A stretch of DNA of 64,000 bases from Brevundimonas sp. (GCF_030682035.1 NZ_JAUXQZ010000025.1:372001-436000); one strand, 5' to 3'. Counted from the first letter of the stretch, positions 1-11,304 are shown. Numbers and translations are program-made. The notes: generated from the sequence alone by a model not told the origin.

Positions 1-1077
<1,077 letters not shown>

Positions 1078-1112
1078 TCAGCGCGGCCCCGTCGGAGCCG
1101 CGAGTGTTGGGT

Positions 1113-1667
1113 TCAGGCGCGTTTCAGCGCAAACTTCATCTGGTCGAGCTTGGTCTTCAGCGAGGCGTCGAACAGTTTCGAGCCGACCTTGACCTTGAGG
1201 CCGCCCAGGATCGACGGATCGACGCGGGCGGTCATTTCGGGGTCCTTGCCCAGCGAGGTTCGCAAGGCGGACTGGATGGATTTCATCTGGGCGGCGGTCA
1301 GGGCCTGGGCCGATACCACCTCGGCGGCGACGACGCCGGTCTTCTTGGCATAAAGCAGGTCGAAGCCGGCGATCACGCCGGGCAGGTCGCGGGCGCGGCC
1401 GTTCTGGGCCAGCAGACCGAGAAAATTGCGGGTGACGCCATTGAACTTCGCCTTGGCGGCGATGGCGGTCAGACCCTTCTGCTGGTCCTCGGCGGCGATG
1501 ACCGGCGACTGCGCCAGACGGCGCAGGTCGGCGCTGTCGTTCCACGCGGCCCGTAGCGAAGCCAGGTCAGCGCGCACGGCGTCCAGAACGTCCGTCTCGT
1601 CAGCGAGGTCGAACAGCGCCTGTGCGTAGCGCTCGCCGACTTCCGTCGTCCTGTAGTCGTCAGCCAC
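1113..1667 (-). CDS. atpH: ATP synthase F1 subunit delta
   Basis: The delta (OSCP-like) subunit forms the peripheral stalk that joins F1 to F0. The product is 184 residues, the family's normal size. It starts (V/M)[21 protein letters not shown], with the conserved YAxALF motif, and ends with the usual [21 protein letters not shown] block followed by a basic helix. The start is GTG; the nearest upstream ATG (1674) runs into a stop after four codons, so GTG is the only reasonable choice. It is the first gene of the leftward atp operon. The 200 bp upstream hold no gene and probably the operon promoter, although I see no clear -35/-10 pair. Confidence 0.95.
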   Translation of the reverse strand: MADDYRTTEVGERYAQALFDLADETDVLDAVRADLASLRAAWNDSADLRRLAQSPVIAAEDQQKGLTAIAAKAKFNGVTRNFLGLLAQNGRARDLPGVIAGFDLLYAKKTGVVAAEVVSAQALTAAQMKSIQSALRTSLGKDPEMTARVDPSILGGLKVKVGSKLFDASLKTKLDQMKFALKRA

Positions 1668-1869
1668 TTGTCATGTCCGCGCGGTTGGCGTTCGGGTTGG
1701 CGACCGGCGGCGTGTCCGCGCCAGTCAAATGTCTGAAATGCTTTGAGAAAGCACTTGGGGGACGCGTCTTGCAACGCGCCCTCCGGCTCAGCCGGGCGCC
1801 TGATAGCATCCATCCCCCGTCGCCGCAACCGAAGCGGGCCGCGATGGGCCGTCGGATTGCCGCACCCGG

Positions 1870-2814
1870 TCAGTGGGCGGGGCGCTTCTTGTGCGGGACA
1901 AGGTGCAAGATCGCCACGGTGGCGCCGCCAGTCACCAGGCCGACGACGGCCGAGGCGGCAGCCGTCGCCAACCATCCCGTCACGGGACCGATGAGCGGGA
2001 CACGTCCGGCGGCGTGTCCCAGACTCTCGACAATGCCGGGCACGAGATCGAAGTGGTACTCGTGCAGGCCGTGGACCAGAATCCCTCCGCCGACCCACAG
2101 CATGGCCAGGGTGCCGATGGTCGCAAGCCCGGCCAGCACGATCGGCATGGCGTGGACCAGGCCTCGACCCAGCGCGCGCGCCGGCGCCGAGGGCCGCTCG
2201 GCCAGATGCAGGCCGATATCATCCATCTTCACGATCAGCGCCACGGCGCCATAGACCGCCACGGTGATCAATAGTCCGACGAGGGCCAGGGCCGCCGCCT
2301 GGGTCGCCAGCGGGCGATTGGCCAGGTCGGCCAGGGCGATGGCGGTGATTTCGGCCGACAGGATCAGATCGGTGCGGATCGCCGAACCGACCATCTTCTT
2401 TTCCTGTTCCTCGGACGACAGGGCCAGCTCGTCTGTCGGGGTCTCGCCATCGCCGTGACCCGCCAGCGTCTCCCACAGCTTCTCGGACGCCTCGAAGCAG
2501 AGATAGGCGCCGCCGATCATCAGAAGCGGCGTCAGCGCCCAGGGCGCGAAGGCGCTGATGGCCAGCGCTCCGGGCAGGAGGATCAGGAATTTGTTCTTCA
2601 GCGAGCCGATGGCGATTTTGCGGATGATCGGCAGCTCGCGCTGGGGCGAAAACCCCATCGCGTAACCCGGGGTCACAGCTGCGTCATCGACGACCACGCC
2701 GGCGGCCTTTACGCTGGCCCGGCCGGCAGCGGCGGACACGTCGTCAACCGAGGCCGCCGCCATTTTGGCGATCGTGGCGACGTCGTCGAGAAGGGCGGCA
2801 AGACCTGAGGGCAC
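1870..2814 (-). CDS. DUF808/YedI family inner-membrane protein
   Basis: The product is 314 residues and matches the DUF808 (YedI) family of polytopic inner-membrane proteins of unknown function. Its N-terminus PSGLAALLDDVATIAKMAA is diagnostic for the family, and SLKNKFLILLPGALAISAFAP begins the membrane part. Further hydrophobic segments lie at about residues 110-130, 165-200, 215-245 and 265-310, with a His/Lys-rich tail. The start is GTG, preceded by AGGTGA. It is transcribed away from terC. No function can be given beyond the family name. Confidence 0.85.
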   Translation of the reverse strand: MPSGLAALLDDVATIAKMAAASVDDVSAAAGRASVKAAGVVVDDAAVTPGYAMGFSPQRELPIIRKIAIGSLKNKFLILLPGALAISAFAPWALTPLLMIGGAYLCFEASEKLWETLAGHGDGETPTDELALSSEEQEKKMVGSAIRTDLILSAEITAIALADLANRPLATQAAALALVGLLITVAVYGAVALIVKMDDIGLHLAERPSAPARALGRGLVHAMPIVLAGLATIGTLAMLWVGGGILVHGLHEYHFDLVPGIVESLGHAAGRVPLIGPVTGWLATAAASAVVGLVTGGATVAILHLVPHKKRPAH

Positions 2815-2963
2815 GCTTCACCTGACAAAACGATGCAGTTCGTCCTTGGCTAGGCGAGGCTGCGAGCCGGGTCCAGAGGCGCCGATAGTGCGCGGCGCCC
2901 TGACGCGCCCTGCTGCGGCTGAAAATTCTGGCGCGGCCCGCGCGGCTGGCATATCCCAATCCC

Positions 2964-3788
2964 ATGACCGAAATCGCCGCACTGCTATCCGATCCCGCCG
3001 CCTGGGCGGCCCTGATCACCCTGGTGGTCATGGAGGTGGTGCTGGGCATCGACAACCTGATCTTTATCTCGATCCTGTCGAACAAACTGCCGCCGGAACA
3101 TCGCCAGCGCACCCGCCGCATCGGCATCGGCCTCGCCCTGATCATGCGACTGGCCCTGCTGGCCACCATCGGCTGGATCGTCGGTCTGACCAAGCCGGTG
3201 TTCGACCTCGGCATGTCCGGCGCGGGCTGGGACACCGCCTTCAGCTGGCGCGACCTGATCCTGATCGCGGGCGGCCTGTTCCTGGTCTGGAAGGCCACGA
3301 CCGAGGTCCACCACGCGGTCGACGCCAGTATCGGCGACGACCTGCTGGAGAAGAACAAGACCACGGCGGTGATCAACAACGTCGGCGCCGCCATCGGCCA
3401 GATCATCCTGCTGGATCTCGTCTTCTCGATCGATTCCATCCTGACGGCGGTCGGCATGACCGACCATGTGCCGATCATGATGGTCGCCGTGGTCATCGCC
3501 GTCATCGCCATGCTGGTGGCCTCGGACCCGCTGGCGGACTTCATCGACAAGAACCCGACCATCGTCATGCTGGCCCTCGGCTTCCTGCTGATGATCGGCA
3601 TGGTGTTGATCGCCGACGGTTTCGGCGTCCATGTGCCCAAGGGCTATATCTACGCCGCCATGGCCTTTTCGGCCTTGGTCGAGGGGCTGAACATGATGGG
3701 ACGCGGCGCCTCGGCCAAGAAGGCGGCGGCCCTCGCAGCCCGACAGGCGGCGCTGAACAAGGCCGAGACGGCCGAACCGGGAATCTGA
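2964..3788 (+). CDS. TerC family integral membrane protein
   Basis: The product is 274 residues with about seven hydrophobic segments and the acidic intramembrane motifs typical of TerC/Alx proteins: [11 protein letters not shown] near residue 25 and [16 protein letters not shown] near residue 150. TerC proteins are linked to metal (manganese) efflux and tellurite resistance, and many help load metals into exported proteins. The C-terminus is an Ala/Lys-rich cytoplasmic tail. The stop lies two bases before the ATG of the next gene, so the two are probably co-transcribed. Confidence 0.9.
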   Translation: MTEIAALLSDPAAWAALITLVVMEVVLGIDNLIFISILSNKLPPEHRQRTRRIGIGLALIMRLALLATIGWIVGLTKPVFDLGMSGAGWDTAFSWRDLILIAGGLFLVWKATTEVHHAVDASIGDDLLEKNKTTAVINNVGAAIGQIILLDLVFSIDSILTAVGMTDHVPIMMVAVVIAVIAMLVASDPLADFIDKNPTIVMLALGFLLMIGMVLIADGFGVHVPKGYIYAAMAFSALVEGLNMMGRGASAKKAAALAARQAALNKAETAEPGI

Positions 3789-3790
3789 CC

Positions 3791-4594
3791 ATGCGGGCCG
3801 CCATCCTTCTTCTCGCTGCGCTTCTCATGCCCTTGCCGGCGGCGGCGCAGACGGCGGCCCCGCCTGTTCCCGCATCCTCCCCGGCCCAGACCCCGGTCCC
3901 GGTCTATGGCTTCGAGGTCGTGCGCGCCTATCCGCATGACCCGACGGCCTTCACCCAGGGGCTGGTGTTCCGCGACGGCGAGCTGCTGGAAAGCACCGGC
4001 CGGTATCCCTCCACAGTCCGCCGCGTCCGGCTGGAGGACGGCGTCATCCTGCAGCGGCGCGGGCTGGATGAGGACTATTTCGGTGAGGGACTGACCGCCG
4101 TCGGCGACCGCGTGCTGACCCTGACGTGGAAGGGCGGCAAGGGCTTCATCTGGAACCCCGAGACGCTCGAGCCCGAGGGCGAGTTCGCCTATGCCGGCGA
4201 GGGTTGGGGCCTGACGCACGACGGCACGCGCCTGATCCTGTCGGACGGCACGGCGGCGCTGCGCTTCCTCGATCTCGCCACCCTGGCCGAGACGGGCAGC
4301 GTCCCCGTCTCCATGCAGGGCCGTCCGGTCAGCCGGATCAACGAGCTGGAATGGATCGAGGGCGAGGTCTTCGCCAACCTGTGGCAGACCGATTATATTG
4401 TCCGCATCAACCCGGTGACCGGGGAGGTCACCGGCGTCATCGACCTGACCGACCTGATGCCGGACCGCAGCGGACTGGACCCGACAGACGCCGTCCTGAA
4501 CGGCATCGCCTGGGATCCCGTGGGCCGCCGCCTGTTCGTAACCGGCAAAAACTGGCCGACCGTGTTCGAGATCAGACTCACGGGGCCGCGCTAG
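3791..4594 (+). CDS. Glutaminyl-peptide cyclotransferase, secreted
   Basis: The product is 267 residues. An N-terminal signal peptide (RAAILLLAALLMPLPAAAQ, cut after AQ) is followed by a Pro/Ala linker and a plant-type glutamine cyclotransferase beta-propeller. Family motifs seen are YPHDPTAFTQGLVF, ESTGRYPSTVR, FGEGLT, LTWKGGKGF, ELEWIEGEVFANLW and NGIAWDP. The enzyme converts N-terminal glutamine to pyroglutamate, presumably on periplasmic peptides. It starts two bases after the terC stop, so translational coupling is likely. Confidence 0.9.
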   Translation: MRAAILLLAALLMPLPAAAQTAAPPVPASSPAQTPVPVYGFEVVRAYPHDPTAFTQGLVFRDGELLESTGRYPSTVRRVRLEDGVILQRRGLDEDYFGEGLTAVGDRVLTLTWKGGKGFIWNPETLEPEGEFAYAGEGWGLTHDGTRLILSDGTAALRFLDLATLAETGSVPVSMQGRPVSRINELEWIEGEVFANLWQTDYIVRINPVTGEVTGVIDLTDLMPDRSGLDPTDAVLNGIAWDPVGRRLFVTGKNWPTVFEIRLTGPR

Positions 4595-4674
4595 CATCGC
4601 TTCGCGCGACCCCAGCGCTTTCTCTCGTTGGGCCGCGGTCAAAAGGCTCCGCCTTTTCGACCCGACGCGGCCTC

Positions 4675-4714
4675 GCGCTCAAGCAGCGAGCGACCGCGTC
4701 GCGAGCGTTAGCGC
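4675..4714. repeat. REP-like palindrome, copy 1
   Basis: This 40-nt imperfect palindrome has outer arms GCGCT and AGCGC, the asymmetric foot CTCAAG, and the inner stem GCGAC/GTCGC with a CGC loop. It shares a 34-nt identical stretch with the copy at 24204. It lies between the stops of two convergent genes and touches the priA stop codon, so it may also act as a bidirectional terminator. Confidence 0.75.
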
Positions 4715-4715
4715 C

Positions 4716-6878
4716 CTACAAGAAGCTGTACGGGTCCACGTCGACGCTAAGCCGCACCGACCCCGGAATCTTCACCCGCGCCAGCCAGACCCGCAGGAAG
4801 CCTTGGAGGTCGACGTCGCGGTCGGCGCGGACCAGCAGCCGTTTGCGGCGGCGGCCGCGCACAAGGGCCAGCGGCGCGTCGGCGGGGCCGTAGACTTCCA
4901 GCCGCTCGGCGTTGGGAATCGAACCGGCCAATTCGCGCGCCAATTTCTCCACCGCGGCCGCATTTTCGCTCGACAGGATGATCGCCGCCAACCGGCCGTA
5001 GGGCGGCAGGCAGGCCGCCTCGCGCTCGGCCATCTCAGCCGCGACGAAGGCGTCCCGGTCTCCGGCCGCCAGCGCCTTCAGCACCGGATGCTCGGGGGTC
5101 CAGGTCTGCAGGATGGCCCGGCCCGGGCGGTCCGCCCGGCCCGCTCGACCCGTGGCTTGGGTCAGCAACTGGAACGTGCGTTCCGCCGCCCGCAGGTCGC
5201 CGCCGCGCAGGCCCAGGTCCGCGTCGACCACGCCGACGAGGGTCAGCAGGGGAAAGTTGTGGCCCTTGGCCGCCGCCTGGGTGGCGACGAGGATGTCGAT
5301 GTCGCCGTCCGTCATGCGCTGGATCAGGGCGCGGGCCGACCTGGCGTCTGGCGTGGTGTCGGAGCTGAACACCGCCGTGCGCGCCTCGGGGAACAGCTGG
5401 CGCACCTCCTCCTCGACCCGTTCGACGCCGGGGCCGACGGCGACGAGGCTGTCGGCCGCGCCGCAGGACGGACAGTGTTTCGGCCGCGCCATGGTGAAGC
5501 CGGTCAGGTGGCAGACCAGCCGCCCGGTGTAGCGATGCTCGACCAGCCAGCTGTCGGTGTCGGGCGCCGTCAGCCGGTGGCCGCAGGCCCGGCACAGGAC
5601 CACGGGCGCATAGCCGCGCCGGTTCAGGAACAGCAGGGTCTGCTCGCCGCGCGCAAACGTCTCGCCGATGGCTTCCCGCAAGGGCTGGGACAGCCAGGTC
5701 TGGGGGTCGGGCGGGCAGGTGCGCAGATCCAGAAGCGTCACGTCCGGCAGCATCGCCGCCCCGTGCCGCGCCGCCAGCTTGAGCCAGCCGTAGCGGCCCT
5801 GATAGGCGTTCCACAGCGTCTCCAGCGAGGGTGTGGCCGAGGCCAGCACCACCGTGGCCCCCTCGATCCGCGCCCGCGCCACAGCGAGGTCGCGACCATG
5901 ATAGATCAGCCCCTCCCCCTGTTTGAACGAGCCGTCGTGCTCCTCGTCGACCACGACCAGCCGCAGATTGAGGAAAGGCAGGAACAGGGCCGAGCGCGCG
6001 CCGACCACGATGTTGCAGCGGCCGGCGACCACCGCCTCCCAGACCTGGCGGCGACGAGGCGGGGCGACGCCGGAGTGCCACTCGGCCGGGGCCGCGCCGA
6101 AACGGGCGGTGATGCGGGCGATCAGGTCCTGGGTCAGGGCGATCTCGGGCAGCAGGATCAGGATCTGCGCCGCGGGGTCGGCCCTCAGCGTCCGCGCCGC
6201 CGCCTCCAGATAGGCCTCGGTCTTGCCCGAGCCCGTGACGCCGTCGAGCAGGAAGGGGGCGAAACCGCCCTTCCCGGTCGCCACCGTGATCGCCGTGGCC
6301 GCCGCTGCCTGATCGGGATTCAGCGCGCCCGGAGCATGGTCCGGGTCGGGCGGGTCGAAGGCGGCCTCCGCCTCGATCTCGATGATCTCCAGCACACCCT
6401 CGTCGAGCAGACCCTTGACCACGCCCGATGAGACGCCCGCCGCCCGCGCGAGATCGGGGCCGGGCATTGACCGCCCTCCCAGCCTGTCCAGTACCGCCGT
6501 CCGCGCCGCCGTGGGCCGGGCGGGAAGCCGCTCGCCGACCCGACGCACCCGCCGCTCGGGCCGCGGCCGGGGCGCGCGCAGCCCTTTCAGCGCCGCGGCC
6601 GCCATCTCCCCGGGCGGACTCAGCGTCCAGCGCGCGGCCCATTCGACGAAGTCCACGGTGCGTTCGGGCAGCCGCGGTTCGTCAAGCAGATGGTCGATGG
6701 CCTTCAGCCGCCGGTTCGAACCGGTCGTCTCGCGCGCCTCGGACACGACGCCCCGGATCAGGCGCGGGCCCAGCGGCACGGCGACCTGATCGCCGCGCGC
6801 CGCCTCCATGCCTTCGGGGACCTCATAGTCAAAGGCCTCGGGCACCGGCAGGGGGATGAGGACGCTGGCGACTTTCAC
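4716..6878 (-). CDS. priA: Primosomal protein N', replication restart helicase
   Basis: PriA recognises stalled forks and reloads the replicative helicase. The product is 720 residues. It has an N-terminal DNA-binding domain, a winged helix, helicase motif [16 protein letters not shown] near residue 220, the DEEH box ([13 protein letters not shown]), SATPSLE, and motif [15 protein letters not shown]. The zinc region has C429-x2-C432 and C469-x2-C472, but A438, T441 and T459 stand where the second zinc site should have cysteines; only C456 remains of that site. The GTG at 6878 was chosen because [20 protein letters not shown] is the family N-terminus. It is divergent from the transaldolase gene, 30 bp away. 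Confidence 0.95.
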   Translation of the reverse strand: MKVASVLIPLPVPEAFDYEVPEGMEAARGDQVAVPLGPRLIRGVVSEARETTGSNRRLKAIDHLLDEPRLPERTVDFVEWAARWTLSPPGEMAAAALKGLRAPRPRPERRVRRVGERLPARPTAARTAVLDRLGGRSMPGPDLARAAGVSSGVVKGLLDEGVLEIIEIEAEAAFDPPDPDHAPGALNPDQAAAATAITVATGKGGFAPFLLDGVTGSGKTEAYLEAAARTLRADPAAQILILLPEIALTQDLIARITARFGAAPAEWHSGVAPPRRRQVWEAVVAGRCNIVVGARSALFLPFLNLRLVVVDEEHDGSFKQGEGLIYHGRDLAVARARIEGATVVLASATPSLETLWNAYQGRYGWLKLAARHGAAMLPDVTLLDLRTCPPDPQTWLSQPLREAIGETFARGEQTLLFLNRRGYAPVVLCRACGHRLTAPDTDSWLVEHRYTGRLVCHLTGFTMARPKHCPSCGAADSLVAVGPGVERVEEEVRQLFPEARTAVFSSDTTPDARSARALIQRMTDGDIDILVATQAAAKGHNFPLLTLVGVVDADLGLRGGDLRAAERTFQLLTQATGRAGRADRPGRAILQTWTPEHPVLKALAAGDRDAFVAAEMAEREAACLPPYGRLAAIILSSENAAAVEKLARELAGSIPNAERLEVYGPADAPLALVRGRRRKRLLVRADRDVDLQGFLRVWLARVKIPGSVRLSVDVDPYSFL

Positions 6879-6908
6879 CGCCCTTCGCGCTCCGCTAGAG
6901 AGACACAC

Positions 6909-7562
6909 ATGAAACTCTTCCTCGACACAGCCGACGTCGCCGTCATCAAGGACATGGTCCCCACCGGCATGGTGGACGGCGTCACCACCAATCCCTCGCT
7001 GATCGCCAAATCCGGTCGCAACATCGCCGAGGTCATCGCCGAGATTTGCGCCCTCGTCGAGGGGCCGATCTCCGCCGAGGCCGTGGCGACCGATTTCGAG
7101 ACCATGGTGAAGGAGGGCGACAAGCTGGCCGCCATCGCGCCGAACGTGGTGGTCAAACTGCCCCTGACCTGGGACGGGCTGCGCGCCGCGCGGGCCTTCG
7201 CCGACAAGGGCATAAAAACCAACGTCACCCTGTGCTTCTCGGCCGCCCAGGCGATGTTGGCCGCCAAGGCCGGCGCCACCTTCATCTCGCCCTTCGTCGG
7301 CCGGCTGGAAGATCACGGCGCTGACGGCATCGGCCTGCTGGAAGAGATCCGGGTGCTCTACGACGTGCACGGCTTCGACACGCAGATTCTGGCCGCGTCC
7401 TTGCGCAATCCGGCCCATGTCAGCGCCGCCGCGGTCGCCGGCGCCGACGCCGCGACCATCCCCGCCGACGTTTTCAAAGCCCTGGTCAAGCACCCGTTAA
7501 CCGACAAGGGGCTTGATGCCTTCCTGGCGGACTGGGGAAAGACGGGCCAGTCCATACTGTAG
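6909..7562 (+). CDS. tal: Transaldolase, small (FSA/TalC-type) subfamily
   Basis: Transaldolase moves a dihydroxyacetone unit between sugar phosphates in the non-oxidative pentose phosphate pathway. The product is 217 residues, the length of the short single-barrel subfamily that also includes fructose-6-phosphate aldolases. Motifs are [25 protein letters not shown], the Schiff-base lysine in [15 protein letters not shown], and [11 protein letters not shown]. Sequence alone does not decide between transaldolase and F6P aldolase. It is followed 21 bp later by a DUF484 gene and then xerC. Confidence 0.92.
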   Translation: MKLFLDTADVAVIKDMVPTGMVDGVTTNPSLIAKSGRNIAEVIAEICALVEGPISAEAVATDFETMVKEGDKLAAIAPNVVVKLPLTWDGLRAARAFADKGIKTNVTLCFSAAQAMLAAKAGATFISPFVGRLEDHGADGIGLLEEIRVLYDVHGFDTQILAASLRNPAHVSAAAVAGADAATIPADVFKALVKHPLTDKGLDAFLADWGKTGQSIL

Positions 7563-7583
7563 AGTCACCTCGAGGAGAGGGCA

Positions 7584-8291
7584 TTGAGCGGCAAGCCTGA
7601 CCCCTCCCTGAAGCCTCCGGCAGCCGAGCCCCATTGGCCGGAGATGCGCGCCTGGCTGCAGGCCAATCCCCGGACCCTGCTCGACGACCGGTCGCTACTG
7701 GAAGAGATCGGGCTCAAGCCCCACGGTCGCAATGTCGTGGAGTTCGGCCGCGCCGCCCTGACGCGGCTGGAAGAAGTGGCCGAGCGCGAGGCCGACGCCC
7801 GCAAGCGGATCGAGTCCATCGCCCGCGCCAACTTCGCCGCCCAGACCCAGACCCATGTCGCCGCCCTCGACCTGATGGAGGCGCGCAACCCCTCCGACCT
7901 CGCCCGCCGCCTCGACGCCGTGGCGCAAGGGCGGTTCGGCCTGGCCGGGGCCGCCATCGCCCTCGAGAAGCCCGGCGGCGTGCCCTTCGGCTGGCGCGGA
8001 CTTGAGCCTGGCGGGGTCGATTCCCTGCTGGGAGAGCACGGCCTGACCTGGCTGGGTCCGAATTTCGACGGCCTGAACCTGTTCGGCGCGTCGGAGGCCG
8101 AGGTGAAGTCGGTGGCCCTGATCCGCATGGCGCCGCAGTTCCCCGGCGCGGACATGCCCGCCCGCCACGCCGTCTGCGCCTTTGGTTCCCCCGAAGAGGA
8201 CGGTTTCACCCCCACCATGGGCTGCGAACTGGTGGCCTTCATCGCCCGGGTGGTGGAACGGACAGCCGAGCGATGGCCGATCCTCAACTGA
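7584..8291 (+). CDS. DUF484 family protein
   Basis: The product is 235 residues. DUF484 proteins resemble GAF domains and are commonly encoded just before xerC; their role is unknown. The N-terminus has the family block PEMRAWLQANPRTLLDDRSLLEEIGLK, followed by a helical linker and a GAF-like C-terminal half. I chose the TTG at 7584 because it has a strong Shine-Dalgarno sequence (GAGGAGAGG) five bases upstream. Its last 19 bases overlap the start of xerC, which points to coupled translation. Confidence 0.85.
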   Translation: MSGKPDPSLKPPAAEPHWPEMRAWLQANPRTLLDDRSLLEEIGLKPHGRNVVEFGRAALTRLEEVAEREADARKRIESIARANFAAQTQTHVAALDLMEARNPSDLARRLDAVAQGRFGLAGAAIALEKPGGVPFGWRGLEPGGVDSLLGEHGLTWLGPNFDGLNLFGASEAEVKSVALIRMAPQFPGADMPARHAVCAFGSPEEDGFTPTMGCELVAFIARVVERTAERWPILN

Positions 8292-9205
8292 CCTCCGCCG
8301 ATCAGGCGCTTGCGGCCTGGCTCGAGCATCTGGCCCATGAACGGCGGCTGGCTCCGAACACGCTGGAGGCCTATGGCCGCATCGGCCGGCTGTACCTCGC
8401 CTTTCTCGAGCGGCACCGGGGCGGGCCGCAGCGTTTGGCCGACCTTGGAACCGTGACCGCCGCCGAGGTTCGCGCCCATCTCGCTGAGCGTCGCTCAGGG
8501 GACCATCCGCTGGCCGCCCGGTCGATCAGCCAGACCCTGTCGGCCATTCGCGCCTTCCATGGCTTCCTCGACCGCCGCTGCGCCACCCCCGCGCCGCAAC
8601 TGGCGCTGGTGCGCGGGCCCCGCATCAAGCCGTCCCTGCCCCGCCCTGTCAGCGAGGATCAGGCGCGCGGCCTGTTGCAGGAGACCGACGCCGACCCCGA
8701 CGCGGAACCCTGGGAGGCCGCCCGCGACCGGGCCGTCCTGACCCTTCTGTACGGGTGCGGTCTGCGGATCTCGGAGGGGTTGTCGCTGATCCGATCCGAC
8801 GCACCGCTGGCCGAGGCGCTGCGCGTCGTCGGCAAGGGCGGGAAGACCCGGCTGGCTCCGGTCCTGCCCGCGGTGCGCGCGGCGGTGGATGCCTACCTGG
8901 CCCTGCAGCCCTTCCCGCTCGGACCCTCCGACGCCCTGTTCCGCGCCAGCCGTGGCGGCCCTTTGGGTCCGCGCCACGTTCAGGCGACCGTGCAAAAGCT
9001 GCGCGGCCGGCTGGGCCTGCCCGCCACGGCCACGCCCCACGCCCTGCGCCACAGCTTCGCCACCCATCTGCTGGGCGCCGGCGCCGACCTGCGCTCGATC
9101 CAGGAGTTGCTGGGCCACGCCAGCCTGTCGACGACGCAGAAATATACCGCCGTGGACGCCGCGCGCCTGCTCGAGGCCTATGCCACGGCCCATCCGCGCA
9201 GTTGA
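8273..9205 (+). CDS. xerC: Tyrosine recombinase XerC
   Basis: With XerD, XerC resolves chromosome dimers at dif. The product is 310 residues. The N-terminal SAM-like core-binding domain spans about residues 1-110 (HLAHERRLAPNTLEAYGR). The catalytic domain holds R165 in YGCGLRISEGLSL, the Lys of VVGKGGKTR, the HxxR of HALRHSFATHLL, the His of LLGHASLSTTQ, and the nucleophile Y291 in QKYT. All catalytic residues are present. It overlaps the DUF484 gene by 19 bp. It is convergent with lpdA, with 12 bp between the stops. Confidence 0.95.
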   Translation: MADPQLTSADQALAAWLEHLAHERRLAPNTLEAYGRIGRLYLAFLERHRGGPQRLADLGTVTAAEVRAHLAERRSGDHPLAARSISQTLSAIRAFHGFLDRRCATPAPQLALVRGPRIKPSLPRPVSEDQARGLLQETDADPDAEPWEAARDRAVLTLLYGCGLRISEGLSLIRSDAPLAEALRVVGKGGKTRLAPVLPAVRAAVDAYLALQPFPLGPSDALFRASRGGPLGPRHVQATVQKLRGRLGLPATATPHALRHSFATHLLGAGADLRSIQELLGHASLSTTQKYTAVDAARLLEAYATAHPRS

Positions 9206-9217
9206 GCCTTCAGGCGA

Positions 9218-10633
9218 TCACGCCTGCATCGTCCAGCCTTCGACACCCATGGCCGCCTGTTTGACGGCTTCGGAGCGGGTCGGGTGGGGGTGGCAGATGC
9301 GGGCGACGTCTTCCGACGCGCCGCCGAAAGCCATGGCCACACAGGCCTCGCCGATCATCTCGCCCGCCTGCGGTCCCAGAATGTGGACACCCAAGATGCG
9401 GTCGGTCGCGGCGTCGGCCAGCACCTTCACGAAGCCGTCGGTCTCGTGGTTGATCTTGGCCCGGCTGTTGGCGCTGAACGGAAATTTCCCGACCTTGTAA
9501 GCCACGCCCGCCTCTTTCAGCTGGTCCTCGGTCTTGCCGACCCAGGCGACCTCCGGGGCCGTATAGACCACGCTCGGCACCAGATTGTAGTCGACATGAC
9601 CGGCCTTGCCCGCGATCAGTTCGATCACGGCGACCGCATCCTCCTCGGCCTTGTGCGCCAGCATCGGGCCGTGGGTGACATCGCCGATGACCCACACGCC
9701 TTCCGCGACCTTGAAATGGTCGTGGCCGACGAAGCCGCGCTTGTCGGGCGTGACGCCCACCGTCTCGAGACCCAGGCCTTCGGTGTAGGGACGGCGGCCG
9801 ATGGCGACCAGAACCACATCGCCTTGCAGCGTCTCGGCGGTCCCGCCCGCGGCCGGCTCGACGGTCAGTTCGACGCCGTCCTTCGACGATTTCGCCGCCG
9901 TAACCTTCGACCCCAGTTTGAAGGCCAGGCCCTGTTTGGTCAGGCTGCGCTGGAAGGCCTTGGCGAGGTCGGCGTCCATGCCGGGGGTGATGCGGTCCAG
10001 ATACTCCACCACCGTCACCTGCGCGCCCAGCCGACGCCAGACCGAGCCCAGCTCCAGACCGATGATGCCGGCGCCGACGACAATCAGATGTTTCGGCACG
10101 GCCGGCAGGGACAAGGCGCCGGTCGAATCCACCACCTTGTCGTCCTCGAAGGCCACGCCGGGCAGGGGCGAGGGCTCCGAGCCGGTGGCGACGACGATAT
10201 TCTTCGCGGCCAGAGCGGTGACCGTTCCGTCAGCGGCGGTGACCTCGACCCGCCCCGGACCAGCAATGCGGCCGCGACCGCGAACCCAGTCGACCTTGTT
10301 TTTCTTGAACAGGAATTCGATGCCCTTGGTGAGGGCGATCACGCTCTCGGCCTTCTGGGTCATCATCTGCGCCAGATTGAGCTTGGGCGTCACCTCGATG
10401 CCGAGGCCGGCGAACGCCTTGCCGGCCATCTCATAGAGTTCGGACGCGTGCAGCAGGGCCTTGGAGGGCATGCAGCCGACGTTCAGGCAGGTTCCGCCCA
10501 GGGTGTCTCGCATCTCCACACAGGCGGCGCTCAGGCCCAACTGGCCCGCCCGGATCGCCGCATTGTACCCGCCCGGACCGCCGCCGATGATGACGACGTC
10601 ATACGAGGCGCTGGGAACGGCGGCTTCAGCCAT
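9218..10633 (-). CDS. lpdA: Dihydrolipoyl dehydrogenase (E3)
   Basis: This flavoprotein re-oxidises lipoamide in the 2-oxoglutarate and pyruvate dehydrogenase complexes. The product is 471 residues. The N-terminal FAD motif is DVVIIGGGPGGYNAAIRA, the redox disulfide is in GGTCLNVGCMPSKALL, and the NAD motif is VVGAGIIGLELGSVW. The active-site His-Glu dyad lies in CHPHPTRSEA near the C-terminus. I chose the ATG giving MAEAAVPSASYDVV, with short leaders ruled out by family alignment. No E1/E2 genes lie within the window. Confidence 0.95.
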   Translation of the reverse strand: MAEAAVPSASYDVVIIGGGPGGYNAAIRAGQLGLSAACVEMRDTLGGTCLNVGCMPSKALLHASELYEMAGKAFAGLGIEVTPKLNLAQMMTQKAESVIALTKGIEFLFKKNKVDWVRGRGRIAGPGRVEVTAADGTVTALAAKNIVVATGSEPSPLPGVAFEDDKVVDSTGALSLPAVPKHLIVVGAGIIGLELGSVWRRLGAQVTVVEYLDRITPGMDADLAKAFQRSLTKQGLAFKLGSKVTAAKSSKDGVELTVEPAAGGTAETLQGDVVLVAIGRRPYTEGLGLETVGVTPDKRGFVGHDHFKVAEGVWVIGDVTHGPMLAHKAEEDAVAVIELIAGKAGHVDYNLVPSVVYTAPEVAWVGKTEDQLKEAGVAYKVGKFPFSANSRAKINHETDGFVKVLADAATDRILGVHILGPQAGEMIGEACVAMAFGGASEDVARICHPHPTRSEAVKQAAMGVEGWTMQA

Positions 10634-10750
10634 GGAATCTCTCGGGTCTGTCGTGGGCGCGGGAAGGCGCGCGGAACCTAACGGCCCGTCCGCGAGGGTC
10701 AACCGTTGCGGCGCATATAGGAGGCTTCGCCGTCAATCCGCAGGCCTGGT

Positions 10751-11239
10751 TCAGAAATTCAGCTGGCCCGCTTCGCGCTTGCGCCGGATGCGGCGGCCGG
10801 CGACAACCACCAGCACGCCGAGCAGGAACAGGGCGCCCAGCACCAGCCAGACCGGTTCGACCGGCAGGCTGTTCATGGCCTCGGGCGCCGCCATGGTGGT
10901 CGGGCCGCCGGATCGCGCCGCGGCGTCGCCGCCGCCCTGACCGAGCGCCAGCCGCAGCACGGCGTCGGCGATGAAGCCGAGGAAATAGGCCACAGCGGCC
11001 TTCGGATTTCCGGACCCCAGCAGCAGGGCGGCGACCAGATACAGTCCCACCGCCCCGACCCACAGAATCCACATCGGCAGGAAACCGAACAGTTCGCCGC
11101 CGGCCTCGGCCTCGGCGCCCATGCGCGACGCGGCCGCATCGGGTCCCGCGCCTTCGAGCATGGGAGAGATGAAGGGCCAGGCCAGCCAACCGGCGTAGCC
11201 AATGACCGCCAGCACCACGATGAATCGCAACAGCTTCAT
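10751..11239 (-). CDS. Hypothetical membrane protein
   Basis: This 162-residue protein has no function I can recognise. It carries three hydrophobic segments: residues 4-24 (LRFIVVLAVIGYAGWLAWPF), about 52-75 and about 127-147. They are separated by an Ala/Gly-rich acidic loop and a Gly/Ser loop, and the tail is strongly basic (GRRIRRKREAGQLNF). The ATG at 11239 was chosen because GGGAGG lies six bases upstream. It is downstream of the histidine kinase gene on the same strand, separated by 65 bp, so it may share its transcript. Confidence 0.7.
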   Translation of the reverse strand: MKLLRFIVVLAVIGYAGWLAWPFISPMLEGAGPDAAASRMGAEAEAGGELFGFLPMWILWVGAVGLYLVAALLLGSGNPKAAVAYFLGFIADAVLRLALGQGGGDAAARSGGPTTMAAPEAMNSLPVEPVWLVLGALFLLGVLVVVAGRRIRRKREAGQLNF

Positions 11240-11304
11240 ATTGAGCCTCCCGCCCCCGCGTTTACTACCATAACCCGGTCCCACGAACGGCGAAAGGCGG
11301 CGGC

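Noticed and set aside
4803..6431. A 542-codon open frame opposite priA
   Set aside because: It is antisense to the conserved PriA helicase core; its composition (Arg/Gln/Gly/Ala) is that of a shadow frame.
8273..9205. Integrase of a mobile island
   Set aside because: The tyrosine recombinase has XerC features and the normal DUF484 neighbour. No att repeats or cargo genes are present.
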